DNA of 64,000 nt from Stromatinia cepivora. Lineage: Eukaryota > Ascomycota > Leotiomycetes > Helotiales > Sclerotiniaceae. The stretch is from assembly GCA_014898415.1 (NCBI GenBank), contig RCTD01000018.1, positions 749,001 through 813,000 on the forward strand, given 5' to 3'. This document shows, one piece after another, positions 45,483 to 57,364 of this stretch. Position numbers and translations under genes: made by a program. The notes under the pieces are model-generated. The model made no database searches. It saw nothing but the letters and a program-made list of their open reading frames with translations, and was not told the DNA's origin. How positions within the stretch are numbered: the stretch's first letter is position 1; every line of letters begins with the position of its first letter.

Positions 45483-48400
45483 TGGATGGTGATTCTTGCG
45501 AAGTAATACAAGTGATTTGTGATGAATGGTATGACGTCGTTAAATGGTATAAGGATGAGAGTTTGCTGGTCGATCGATGTTGAGGATATCTTTTATAAGA
45601 TGGAAATGTTTTTAATATATCATGAAATTGTTTGATTATGATGGATGTTTTTGGAGATGAAGAATATTTTTATAGTATGGGATCTCAGTGGGTTTATATA
45701 TTTTGATTTGCCCTTAGTCGCTGGTAGTCAGTCTAGATGCAAATCACTAGTCGATTTAGATCATAGTCACTAGTTTACTCCTCATGAATATATAAGGTCA
45801 TTCAAGTTAGCGATGTCTAGCGAAAGTAACTGTCGCAAATGCCGGTGTGTCCGGCATATGTTAGTGTAAAATCTAATTTTGTTGAAAATGTTCGAGCATT
45901 TGGTTTATTACGGTACAGTGGTACTGCTAATGATCATGCATAGCCAGTCTTTTTTTTACAGCGTGACACTGGGCTAGAACATGTCTTGGGTTATCTGTAG
46001 TTTCAGTTATTACTAATTATTGTATTATTGTATTATTGTTGGTTTTGTATGCAAGGCCGTAGTCGGTAGTGTGGTGTTGGTGTGGGTTTGGATATGGGCG
46101 TGTCTTTGTTTGTAGGCTTGGTTTTGTGATATACGTTCAGAAATTTTAGCATGGTATTATGGATTTTTAGATTGGTATGGATGGGTAGTGAGTAGGTTTC
46201 ATAACAGCTTGGATAAAAATGATTGGATGAGATGATGTGAAGTATTATTATCTTTGCTCCTTCCCTCTTTCTTCTCTCCTTGCCTCCTCCTTCTCCATGA
46301 TGAAATATCATAGCGCAGAAACACTCCCAAAAAATATTCCTCAAGCCTTTAAAGTGGTATAATGTTCGTCAAGAACTTCAATGGCTAGTATACGCAAGAG
46401 GTGTGAAAATTTTCCGTGATGCGAGTCTTCACAGATTTATGGATGACTTTTGCATCCTACTCGTAGTGTGGTAAGATAAAGCAATGGCTACATGATCTAG
46501 TATTATTCCAAGGACGTAATGGCCCTATTAAGGTCCGCGGCTACTTCCCCTGGTAAGGTATGAGGTTGAGCAGGAGTGCGAATTCTCTTTTTGAAGTCAC
46601 ACTCTCAAAATTATCTAAATGAGGAAGAGGTTCAAGAGAATGGTTATAGAGATGAGATGAGATGAATCAAGATTGCTTGACCTCCGCAAGGGATTTATGT
46701 TCATTAATTCTCCAATTAGATGAGCATAGTTTTCAGATATTTGGGTTACAGTCTAGTAGTAAGAAGATTAATAGACGGGTAGCGGTGCGGTGGTGAAAGG
46801 TCCTTCGTTTTGGGTCTGTAGGTAGGGATGTTCGGGTGTAATAATGTGGGAGATTTTCAAAAATTACTGAAAATTGTAGGATTACGTTGCAGTCCGGGTT
46901 TGTTAGAATCGTGATGGGATATATTTGTTCAGAATCCAGAATTCATATATAGAATAGATGCAAGCTGGCAAAAATAAGCTAGTATGGCAGTAATTAGGAA
47001 AGGTGTGGTAGGTATTTACTATTTATCTGACACATTTAGCTCATTAGATGAGAGTGACGGTGGAGATGGGTTTGGGTTCGGGTTTCCCCCAATTCTGCGG
47101 TTCCTGCCATGATGATGTGTTGGAAGAGGTGAATATTGAAAAGCCGATTGTTAAGGATGGTGTAGTTCTACCAGGATTTATTGGATGCATGGATACAACA
47201 CTAGAAGCTATTTAGAGTCGCGTTTGTTGCAGTGGATGGTGTCCATATCTGCTGGTAGAGATTGTTAGTTTTGTGGTCTCTAATGATACGATAAAGTGAT
47301 ACGGCGGAATGACAATCAACTCGGCTATTCGATTTTTTAATATTTCAATAGCTTTAAATCATATAATATATTTCATTTTGATTATACGCAAATTATATAA
47401 TATGCTTTATCTTATCTAAAAATCCAGACGCTTATTCGAACTATTAGAATTTAGATTTATTAATCTAAACTTTTTATTCAATTTACTCCCAGTAATTCTG
47501 TATAGTCCAAACAAATCATGCATTAGCCGTCTAGATTGCCGTCCGGACTTTAGACGGCAGGATTGTTGAATACACTGTGTCTAAAACTACTTTCTAGTGC
47601 CGGGCTCTGCATATTATATCATTTGCCGAACCAACTCGGCCAAATCCGATGCTGAATAAGAGAGCGCTTATGTAGACCATAGGAATCAGATAGATTTAGC
47701 GGCAGTGGTGATATCTAATCCGGGACTTCAGCACACTACATGACTCTTTCCTACCCACGTTTGAACATGAAGACAGAAGAACCTGATGGCTGAAGTTAGT
47801 TTCATCAACGAGTGCCTCATTAGAGATAATTGATTCAATGTTAGATAAAATAATGAAAAAAGAGAAATTTAAACATTGACAACACCTCATCTTAGCGTTT
47901 TCATGGTATTAAAAGGTAATTGGATCTAGAACATCAAAAATCGTTGTTACCGGTTATCTCCACAAGCGAAACCTAGTCTCGGTTTTATTGGCCACACCAG
48001 CCGACTAGGAAATTAGCATAACCCTAAGCCCCTGAACTTTAGCTTCGAACTATAGCACGCCGAGCTTTATGTATGTCATCCACACCAGAAGCACCCAAGA
48101 AGAGGAAGAAACCGCGGACAAATACACGCTGTTTCTGATTTTCTATCTCCATGCGATTTCAGAATTCATAAAAACCATTTCTTCGCGCATAACTTCAATA
48201 GTAGGCTTTTGATGAGGTCAGCATTTGAGCTTCGGCATTTAGGCTAGTGGAATACTAAAACATAGGTTCCACGTGCTCAACAATTGAATGATTTCATACA
48301 CTATGTATCTGGCCTTCACTAGAAGACTAGCACCCTTCTAAACATTCCGCTTGAAAGTTTTAAGTGAGGGGTTTAGGGTACTTCTTGCTCAATCTGGTTT

Positions 48401-49074
48401 CAAAGAATGGTGGAATTTGAAATGAAAGGTTAAATTTAAAATCATTTAGTCTCATGATCTCATAAAAGACTGGGTATTAGACACTCGGCATATACGCCTG
48501 GCGTCGGATTCTGCATACTTTGGCAGCCTAGGTGTATTTAAACTCCAAAAATATGGCTTAGATTATAAGATCTACGCCGAAGCAAAGGAACGGTGCACTT
48601 TGCAAGTAAACCTCTCAAAAGGTTAGCTTAGTTTGAGCTAAGGATTCTTCTTACCGCAGCGGTTCTAGCAATAATGACATTTGGCTTGAAGCCACGATGT
48701 TCTATTTCTTTCCATACGAATAGTACGCATGTAGTTATTACATCTATCACTGAGGCAAAATTTGAGATAATGGCCACACTTCTATAAAAGTTCATGAGTC
48801 GTACCTAAAATTGCATGCACCGACGAACAGGATATAAATCTGAGAGTTCCCTTGACATCTATTTTCAATCTTACTATCTCCAAATCCTTCCCCAATATCC
48901 TCCGCAGTCGCAATTTTGGCCTTGAATTAGAGTAGTCAATTAGGCATTTCGATAATGAAAAATTGTTGCATGTGATTTTGATAACTTTATTCACCCATCA
49001 TCCGGCCCTAGCTTCGACTTCACTACTAGGGCAAGGTGAATGATCTTAACCACCAGCCTTCACACTACCTTCAA
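45483..49074. other. Gene-free stretch leading into the AT-rich block
   Basis: About 3.6 kb without a supported gene. An AT-rich patch lies at 47330-47480, followed by a hairpin GCCGTCTA..TAGACGGC (47526-47558). A short open frame at about 48078 (MSSTPEAPKKRKKPRTNTRC) resembles a nuclear-localised N-terminus but has no continuation. Old transposon debris is likely. Confidence 0.4.
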
Positions 49075-49800
49075 ACTTGTCAGGATGAACCTCGTAATAT
49101 ACGAATGTAGATATGCAACATATCTATGTAACTCGGGTTCAAGAGCTTTAAGTGAAAGACTTCGAGGAATAGTTCGCAAGCTAGTTGCGCTACAGTAATT
49201 AGCTTCAACTCGTCATTGCACACTGTCGATAGACGGGGACTGCTTGAACCCCGACTATTAATCATGGGAAACCAATCTCATACTTGTCAGGATGAGCCTC
49301 GTAATATACGAATGTAGATATGCAACATATTTGAGCAATTCCTCTTCAAGAGCTCTAAATGAAAGACTTCGTGGGACGCTTCGAAAGCTAGTCGCACTAC
49401 CATATTTAGCTTCCCCTCCTCGTTATACACTACCAGTACTCATGCTGCCAGAAAATATGTCACACTCCCCTCTTAAGCACATACCACAAAATGGTAAACT
49501 ACAAGGGGGATAGTGGCCCATATTTAGGTGGAGTGTGACATACTTTCTGGCCGCGCGAGTATACATGCAAATCATCCCTCGATCATAAACTACTAGAAAC
49601 TAATTCGACACTTGTCAGGATAAGCCTCGTAATATACGAATGTAGATATGCAACATATTGAGCAATTCCTTTTCAAAAGTTCTGAGTGGAAGATTTCGTA
49701 GAAAAGCTAGCTGGAGCCGCCGTAACTAGGAGAGCTTCAGTTCTTCACTGGATGACTATCACTAACGGGACTTCACTTTAAGCACTGGACTAACTTAGCA
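49075..49800 (+). repeat. Three diverged direct repeats, ~210-bp unit
   Basis: Copies begin at about 49075, 49285 and 49613, each with CTTGTCAGGATRARCCTCG followed by TAATATACGAATGTAGATAT and then an AAGASYTYTRARTGRAAGAY-type stretch. The spacing is 210 bp and then 328 bp; the second unit is longer because it holds the inverted-repeat element at 49437-49561. Confidence 0.85.
49437..49561. mobile_element. Small inverted-repeat element (MITE-like) inside repeat copy 2
   Basis: A 32-bp terminal inverted repeat: left arm 49437-49468, right arm 49530-49561. The inner 13 bp (TATGTCACACTCC / GGAGTGTGACATA) are perfect; outer mismatches are few and mostly transitions. The element starts and ends at TA, so a TA target duplication of the Tc1/mariner/pogo kind is possible. 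The insert size (about 121-123 bp) nearly equals the 118-bp excess length of repeat copy 2. No coding capacity. Confidence 0.7.
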
Positions 49801-49880
49801 ATCTTACTGAAAATAAACTGGTCAATATGCATATTTTCTTGGCTTTGTCACGAAGTCTTGGAGGAGGTGGATCGGATAGT

Positions 49881-49919
49881 AATAAATAATATAATAATGG
49901 TATTATAATATTATTTATT
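49881..49919. repeat. AT-only near-perfect palindrome
   Basis: AATAAATAATATAATAAT and ATTATAATATTATTTATT flank a GG/T centre with very few mismatches. It marks the left end of the AT-rich block. Confidence 0.7.
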
Positions 49920-51708
49920 ATAATAGTGGAAGACTTAGTCGTATTTAACTTAGGAGTGATCGAATATATGAATAAGATAATATTGAAGTCAGAATTGTAT
50001 ATATATTGAACATTGAATTTTTATCTGCTTACTTTTTCGAAGAATTCTTTAAAGAATATCTTCGTATTTATAGTTTTTAATGAAATTCTAGATCATTCTA
50101 TAATTATAAATAAAATCAATTTAAATCAAATCTTATAAAATCATTTTATATAATAAAAAAATAACAACCAATAGTATTCAATCCAAACAATAAGAAAATT
50201 CTATATGTCACGAATCGTGAACCACAGGAGGCTAACCACGTGATACCTTTTATCTCCCATATCAATTAATGAGCTGATCGTCCGTATATATGTGTTACGA
50301 TTCATACGATTTAGTATAATAGAATAATAACCCTAATAATGTATATGTACAGCCTTGCAATTCACGAATAAATATTTGTGTATATATATCTAATCGCTCT
50401 TTACAAGTTATAATTCTTCAATTGTAGATTTTAAAGAATATAATTGATCCTGTTTATTTAGCTTTATTACAGCTTTTATACATCACATTATCTACAATTC
50501 ATTTACAAATATTCAGCTATTTAATAGCCTTTCAAATAATACCTCATTTTAATAATACCTTTTTAGATGAACTTTTACAAATATTATATTTAGAAGAAGA
50601 AGATCTATTTTAATTTAATCGATAAAGATATAAACATTTTTAGAAGTATATCATCATTTTCATAATATAACGAATTTCTTCTTTTGTATATTCCGAATCT
50701 TCGAAAGTATATTTTGAGGAATTTTTTCTTTCTCCTCAATTATTTCAATAATTCTTTGAAGAAAATATAAATACAGGATTGAATAATATTATTATTGAAA
50801 AAAAGAAGATTAATAAAAAGAAGATTTCAATATATAAAGCTAATACTTCTAATAATTCAATTGTTTCTTCCGAACCATTATTACAATTATAAAATCTCTA
50901 TACAATGATTATAAATTTGAAAAAGGAGAATCGATAATTGAAAGCTATAATAATAACAAATTCTACAATAATGTAATCTCCTTCTAAACCTCAAATAATA
51001 CTTATATAAGCATCTAGATCAACAATAATACTTAGGATTCCCCTTATTTTTTCAATCGAAATCCAAGAACCTTTATCCAAACAAACCCAAAGATCCCGAA
51101 GTCAAAAGAAGAAAACTTTGATTAAACGATTTGATCACCTAGGGTTTTCTGAGGATTCTTTTTCCCTTTCAAGAAATGATAATCCATCTAATAATCAAGG
51201 ATCCCTTTATTCAAGAAACCAATTTAATCGATCAAGATTGTATTCCTATACCAATTACAATTTGTAGTAAGATATATATACACCAAAACCCACAAATCTT
51301 ATTACTAAATTTAACAATGGTATTGAATTTAAAACTAATTTGTGGCAATTATTAGTCATAAAACGATTCGAACTGTATACTACATTATTTAAGAATGAAA
51401 CGCAATACTATATATATATAATCGACCAAACCGAATCGGAAGTACAAATATATTATCATACTCTTTATATATAAGTACCCCGATTTACAGTATTTGAATT
51501 GATCGAACAGTTTACAACGATCTATTGAAATCCAATCGAAATCGATAATACTCGTTTTCAATACAAAATATAAATTATACCTAATATAATTCGATATAGC
51601 AACTTCCTAGAATAATATAAAAAGTTCAGATTACTTACTACCCAAACGGAGATTACCAATGATAAGATTCTATTCAAGAATCTCGAACAAAAGATTTCCG
51701 ATTTTCTT

Positions 51709-52089
51709 TTGCAAACAATAATAATATTTATTAAGGATTACAAAACTACAAAAGAATTTGCAAATATACTTATTAGAATAAATCAAAACGAAATTTCATT
51801 ACAAAAACAAAACCGATATTATATTGATCGAAAAGCTTTTATAGCTATTCACAAATCAATGATTACTACAAACCTTTTACAACCCTCTCAGAACTTTAAC
51901 AACTCCAATTTTGGAATTTCCATATTCCCGAAACCGTTTTCACCCCGAAATACTTTTTTTGAATATACTAACCCTACCATACCCAATAACTATTCGAACT
52001 TCAAATGTTTATCGCCCTTTCCCTTTCCTAGAATAGTATATACATCGATACCTTGTATCGATAACCTTAATAAAATCAAGACAGTATAA
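51709..52089 (+). pseudogene. Gag fragment of Gypsy relic A
   Basis: The longest surviving open piece of gag, with KDYKTTKEFANILIRINQNE and an Asn/Pro-rich segment (NPTIPNNYSNFKC) where fungal Gypsy gag usually has PMD before the zinc knuckle. Upstream gag-like sequence from about 51290 has stops. Confidence 0.6.
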
Positions 52090-52307
52090 AAAGAAATAGA
52101 AGAATTCGAAGAATATCGGAATACCGAAGAAGATTTCAATCTAGAAGCTATAATTAAAGTTATACAGAATACCCATTTAGAAAAAGAAAAGTATTTAAAA
52201 CCAAACATTTAGATTCCATTTTTATTCTAAATGCTATACAGGATATAAGATTTCTTGATCTAATCAAGTTTATAAAAAAAAAAGCATTCACTCTTCCCTA
52301 CAATCTT

Positions 52308-52643
52308 TTGAAAAATAATTACATTTATCAATCAAGAGTATTCATTGATTCTAAAACAAATGGATTTGCTTTTATTAATACTATACTCTTTATTTGTTTA
52401 TTTCCTATATTTAAATCAAGAATTATACCATTTGAAACTTCAATTAAAGTTAAAGAGTATAATGATATACAAGGCTATACCATTACCTATTTCATATTCT
52501 TTAATTTAATGATCGATAATTATAAACAATCTTTTATTCTTTTCCTTATTATTGAATTAGAAAGTTATAATATTATTTTAGATAGACTTTGGTTATCAGA
52601 GACTCAAACAAAGCTTGATTGCTTCAATCGATATTTTGAATAA
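52308..52643 (+). pseudogene. Protease-region fragment of Gypsy relic A
   Basis: An open piece of 111 codons with FIDSKTNGFAFI and a downstream IIELESYNIILDRLWLSE, matching the retropepsin order (D-S-G, then I-I-L-G-x-x-W-L) of fungal Gypsy elements. The glycine of the active-site triad is replaced, so it is inactive. Confidence 0.65.
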
Positions 52644-53360
52644 TTTAAAGAGAAACCTTATATTATTTCCTATTCGAATAATCTCCTTATTACTCAATCA
52701 TCCTTTCACAAACAAAAGATCGATCGATTAACTCAACAAAATGCTAATCGACAAGATGATTAATTTGAAGAACATTAAAATCGAAAAGATTCATAATTGA
52801 GTAGATCAATTATAGTTGATGATATACAATAAGAACCTTTAAATATGAATACAATACAGATTTTTGTTGAAAAAAAAGAAATTCCGATTCCTTTCAAATT
52901 CAATCCACTTCCTTCCCAACCAATTACATCACTATTGCAGATCTATAAATATCTCCTCTGTATATCACCCAAAGTCCTCAATTTATATATACTCAAACCC
53001 GATAAATTCCAATTAGAATACAAAAAAGACGAACAAATTGAACTCTTTATTATTATTCTAAAAGAATTCGATGATATAATAGACTTTCGACAGAATGAAC
53101 GATATACAGAAGAAAGAGTACTAATTGCTCTAATCGAATTCAAGAATACAAAAGTTCGAAAGAAACTCAATTAAGTATTAGCTGAAATCGATTCAGAATC
53201 TAAAATACTATCTGAATATCGATAATATCATCGAACCTTTTCCAAATATAAATCAAATATCTTGCTTTCTAATCGATCTTATAATTATAAAATCATATTA
53301 AAAGGCAAAGAAGAACAAGCTTTGTATTACAATCTATTTTACAAGATATCTTTAAAATAA

Positions 53361-53711
53361 TTGAAAATCGTCAAAGAATATATTATAAATAACCTTAACA
53401 AAGATTTCATTAAACCCAATCAAATTCTTTATATTGCATCCATTCTATTCATCAAGAAACCCAATAATAGTTTAAAGTTCTGTATAGATTTTAGATTATT
53501 GAATTCCTTGATATATAAGAATCGATATCCCCTTCCTTTGATCGATAAAACGCTTTTTTGACTTTCCAATACTAAAAATCTTTATCAAACTCAATATTCA
53601 TCAAACTTTTTATCGCATAAGAATAGATCCTACTTCGGAAGAGTATACTACCTTTCGAATCCGATACGGATCATACAAATACAAGATCGTATTATTCGGA
53701 TTAATAAATGA
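53361..53711 (+). pseudogene. Reverse transcriptase 5' fragment of Gypsy relic A
   Basis: Contains SILFIKKPNNSLKFCIDFRL and KNRYPLPLI (RT motifs 1-2), then stops, then VLFGLIND just before the nested insertion at 53712. The reading continues at 55391 with NDPAIYQHYINNILF, which shows the insertion site directly. Confidence 0.75.
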
Positions 53712-53861
53712 TGTGACGAACCCAACGAGCGTTTAGAGATCAACCTTAGAATTAAAAGCTACAGAGCTAAAGAGAGAGTGCTACGAAGCTATATATATGA
53801 TCGACTCGAAACTTAATACTGTACTAATCCGATCGGATGTGATCATGTGTATCTCGTGATA
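53712..53861 (-). repeat. LTR of nested element copy 1 (3' LTR in element sense)
   Basis: 150 bp, aligns without gaps to 55241-55390 and 62802-62951. It ends CTCGTGATA where the partner ends CTCGTGACA, i.e. the terminal CA has become TA. Confidence 0.85.
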
Positions 53862-53930
53862 TTATCTCTTCTTTCTGAAAAGTTCGCCTCGAATTTATTT
53901 AAAATGAATGATTTAAGTATAAAATGATCA

Positions 53931-54750
53931 TTAATCGTTTTCTTCTTCTAAAAATATCTGATGCGAAGTATATATTATAGTTAACGAATATGTATCCATT
54001 GTATCATATGCCTCTTCTAAGCGATCTTCAAAATATCGGTTATTGATCATCTCTTCTAGATTTTTATCATTGTTGCTTTCGGGCTTAGTAATCAATATAA
54101 TAACCGGAACAAACTTTTATCGATTTCAAACTCCTTGATATGGATTTAATGGATAGATTTATATTTAATAGAAAATACTTTTATATTATATATATTTATT
54201 TTACTTATACAAAAGAATTCTTTTAGAAAGGGAAAACTCGAGTATTCGTATATAAAGTAGAATCAAAATATGATCGGACTTATCCAATTGGATATCAAAA
54301 GGATTAAGGGTACCAATGATATTAAGATTGTTAACGTCCATTGGATCGTGGTTCCGAAAATGGGATGGATTCTGTAATATATATAAGATTCTAGATTTAT
54401 TAGAATAAGATGATACAGGGAATTTATTCGTTGTATAAGTAGTTAATTGTTGTATAATCTAAACAAAGTCGGGATAGGAATAGAAAAGAGAAAGTTATTG
54501 AAAAAAACGATTTCTAAGAATAGTATTGAATCCATTACGAAAGATTAAGATCTTATTCGAATCAGATCAATTCTGATCTTTGGTTTTGTAAAGAATCCTT
54601 TCGAATTTTATAATATAGGTATATAAAGAATTGGTTCCTTGTTTGAAAATGAATAACTTGTTTTCGGCTTTTTGAACTTTATTTGGATTGTTATAAACAT
54701 ATATGAATTGATTTAGAATCGTTGTATAATTTAAGGGAATGTTTTGATCA
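53931..54750 (-). pseudogene. Gag-like relic in nested element copy 1
   Basis: The minus reading contains NNPNKVQKAENKLFIFKQG and SLYTYIIKFERILYKTKDQN, which has the capsid layout of Ty3/Gypsy gag (x-D-P-N-K-x-x-A-E-x-x-L...Q-x-x-S-x-x-x-Y...F-x-x-L). HDPMDVNNLN follows, where a PMD segment precedes the zinc-knuckle region. The last 48 codons (with NNRYFEDRLEEAYDTMDTYS) are stop-free and acidic, ending EEEND-stop at 53931. At least three stops interrupt the upstream part. Confidence 0.65.
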
Positions 54751-55240
54751 AGAAAAGAAAGTTAAAATAGTATTATAATTAGTATATGAAATTCGAAATT
54801 GAAATAAATATAGTAAAATTGAATTGTAAAATCGCTAATCGCAGTACTATCTACTTATAATTTCGTTCGAATCGAGGAAAGCTAGATATCGAATTTTTGA
54901 GAGTTACCATTGAACTTTTCAGGATCAGGGAAAGAGGGTTTCGGATAAGAAGGAGTATGAACAACAAAAGTGTATTCGAGAATCAGGGAATATAGAAACA
55001 AGATTTTATTCCATTGATAAATCATTTCGCTGCGAAATTCTATAATCATAAGATTTATCGAATCGTAATTTATAGTTTAGAAATTAAAGGTAAAAAAAAA
55101 GATAACATTTTCGAATAATATCAAGAAGATCTATATATAGATAAAAAAGTAGAAATGATATATTTAAATAAAAGTAAGTAGAATATACATAAGTATATAT
55201 AAATGTTATTCCATTTTTTATTTGAAAGAGTTTTTAATAA

Positions 55241-55390
55241 TGTAACGAATCTAATGAGCGTTTAGAGATTAACCTTAGAATTAAAAACTATAAAATTAAA
55301 AAAAGAATGCTACGAAGCTATATATATGATCGGCTCGAAGCTTAGTATTGTACTAGCCCGATCGGACGCGATCACGTGTATCTCGTGACA
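55241..55390 (-). repeat. LTR of nested element copy 1 (5' LTR in element sense)
   Basis: 150 bp, gap-free match to 53712-53861; its first half carries extra C-to-T and G-to-A changes. Confidence 0.85.
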
Positions 55391-56350
55391 AATGATCCTG
55401 CAATCTACCAACATTATATAAATAATATTTTATTCGATTACTTAAACATCTTTTATATAGTATACCTTGACGATATTCTAATCTATTTCGAAAACGAAAA
55501 AGAATATTAAATTTATATTAAACTAATTCTCGAACGATTAAAAACCGTTGGTCTACAAACGGATTTCAAGAAATACGAATTCAATATTATATGTATTAAA
55601 TACTTGGGCTTTATCATTTCTATTAAAGAAATAAAAATAGATTCTGAAAAGATTGAGGTAGTTGAGAATTAGATCTTTCCGATAACAATGAAAGGAATCC
55701 AATCATTCTTTGATTTTTGCAATTTTTATTGATGGTTTATTAAGGATTATAATATAATAGCGAAACCTTTCAATGAACTCATTAAAGCAAATATTAAATT
55801 CGTATTCGATGAAATATACCAAAACGCATTCAATATCTTGAAGAAAAAGCTTATCTCTGTTTCGTTCTTGCAATATTATAATCACTGATTTTCTTGTATA
55901 TTCGAAACAGATGTATCTGATGGAATAATCGCTAGTATATTATTATAATAGTATAACGAAGATTGGTTTCTTGTAATTTATTTCTTCAAGATTATAATTG
56001 TTGTTGAATTGAATTACAAAGTTTATAATAAGGAAATACTATCAATCATTCGATCTCTCAATTATTGGAAAGCAGAATTCGCTGGTTCATTATATAAAAT
56101 CAAAATTTATATCGATCATAAAACCCTCGAATATTTCATAATTACTAAAACTTTCAATGCTTGATAAGTTCGTTGAATAGAAGTTCTAGTCGATTATAAT
56201 TTCATCATTATGTATCGCCTTGAAAAAGATAATCCTCTTACTGTCAGAGTCACAAATGGCAAAGAATCAATTAGTCCTAAAACAGCTATAAAACTTTTCA
56301 TTATCCTTTTCTAATTAGAAGAACCTCTTCCCTTTAAATCCAATAAAGAG
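55391..56350 (+). pseudogene. Reverse transcriptase/RNase H 3' fragment of Gypsy relic A
   Basis: Contains the catalytic YLDD box (FYIVYLDDILIYFENEKEY), YLGFIIS, an RNase H-like start (FETDVSDGIIASIL) and ELNYKVYNKEILSIIRSL, the expected order after the fragment ending at 53711. Several TAG/TAA/TGA stops interrupt it. Confidence 0.75.
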
Positions 56351-56807
56351 CGATATCGGAATGATAATAAACCGTTAATCATATATTAGAGTTTAATAAA
56401 TGCAGAGATTTTACAGAGTTTTCTAATCAATCGATAGCAGACTGTTGATTGTACGCTTGTTTTTAGTAATGAAGCTGCTTCCTTGTAGAGATTCCTAGTT
56501 TTATTAACAATATCCTTCCAACAATTGTAATAGAGTTTTCCTTTCAGGGCTTCACTCCCGAAAAGCCGGTGAATTGCTGATCTGTTTGTAATTACGGGGA
56601 GTTATCAATCGATAAAACGGTTATAGTGTATAATGATTTTCGTATAACAAACAAAAAGATAAATAATAATAATAATAATAACAAAAATATATATAATCTA
56701 TTCTTTGAAAACTATATAAATCTATTGGAATTTTATCTTTGAAATTTCGTATTTCTGTATTGTAATCGCAATATCATATCTTAAAACTTTTTGTTACTTT
56801 CTTTGTT

Positions 56808-57320
56808 ATGTTTCAGCCTTTTCCCGAATTGGTAATATACTCGGTTTGTGTATCTTTGCAACTCATATATCCGATATACCTTCGCTATGCTAAACGCATC
56901 GTTTATTATAATAATATGAAATCTTTGTTTGAAGGAAAGGTAATAAACAAAGAATGCTCTTTTTTAAAAGGATCTGATCTGGTGTATACAGAATGTGTCC
57001 GAAAGAAGAAACCCTGTATAATATCATTAGAAAATATTAATCCTATAATAAATCGCTTATTACAGTTTCATCGCGAATAGCAAATGGCCGAAGTGGACTC
57101 GTTTGAAGAAGCTATATTGTTGGGGAAATTGAAGGGTTAGTAAACTAAATTCATACAGAGAATAGAAACCTTCCTTTATAAACAGAAGAAACATGATTTG
57201 ATATGGCCATCTTACAATACAAAGGAAGTTATATTAGCATTGAATGTACAGATAGAAAAATTGGTGAAGTTGATGAAGATATATATAGATTTGTGGTAAT
57301 ACTTTATTAGTATATTGAAT
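56808..57320 (+). pseudogene. Decayed Cys-containing ORF of unknown element
   Basis: A 90-codon frame from 56808 with spaced cysteines (NKECSF, YTECVRKKKPC), followed after stops by FEEAILLGKLKG, KFIQRIETFLYKQKK and EKLVKLMKIY. Cys clusters followed by a helical segment occur in fungal transposon-associated ORFs, but I cannot name the family. Confidence 0.35.
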
Positions 57321-57364
57321 ATAATTCATTGTTTCTCTTATTAACAATCGTATAATTATATCAA

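Larger units (their letters stand above)
53712..55390 (-). mobile_element. Nested short LTR element with gag only (TR-GAG-like), copy 1
   Basis: Bounded by two 150-bp direct repeats (53712-53861 and 55241-55390), TG..CA in outline, and flanked by the 5-bp target duplication AATGA (53707-53711 and 55391-55395). Total 1679 bp. Internal coding sense is minus: a gag-like relic runs from about 54750 down to a stop at 53931. In that sense a polypurine tract (AGAAAGAAGAGATAA) abuts the 3' LTR at 53862. No protease, RT or integrase piece is visible in the 1.38-kb interior. The LTR copies differ by transitions, for example TGTGACGAACCC versus TGTAACGAATCT, a RIP pattern. Confidence 0.8.
50206..56530 (+). 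mobile_element. Decayed Ty3/Gypsy retrotransposon A, interrupted by a nested element
   Basis: A plus-strand polyprotein is legible but full of stops. A TGTCACGAATCGTGAACC start at 50206 may be its LTR (right border not defined). Gag-like sequence lies at about 51000-52200. An aspartic-protease-like segment lies at about 52320-52640 (FIDSKTNGFAFINT, with the expected DSG now DSK). Reverse transcriptase begins at about 53360 (SILFIKKPNNSLKFCIDFRL, NRYPLPLI). It is cut at 53711 by the nested element and resumes at 55391 with the YLDD box (IVYLDDILIYF), then RNase H-like sequence to about 56350. Integrase is not recognisable, so the 3' end is truncated or too decayed. Extreme T/A bias and loss of CpA-type sites fit RIP. 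Confidence 0.8.

Noticed and set aside
47990..48145. Start of a gene at about 48078 (MSSTPEAPKKRKKPRTNTRC)
   Set aside because: NLS-like, but it stops after 21 codons and no acceptor downstream opens a frame; too little to call a gene.
49075..49800. CRISPR-like array
   Set aside because: Only three diverged, unevenly spaced copies in a eukaryotic sequence; they are ordinary tandem repeats with an insertion.
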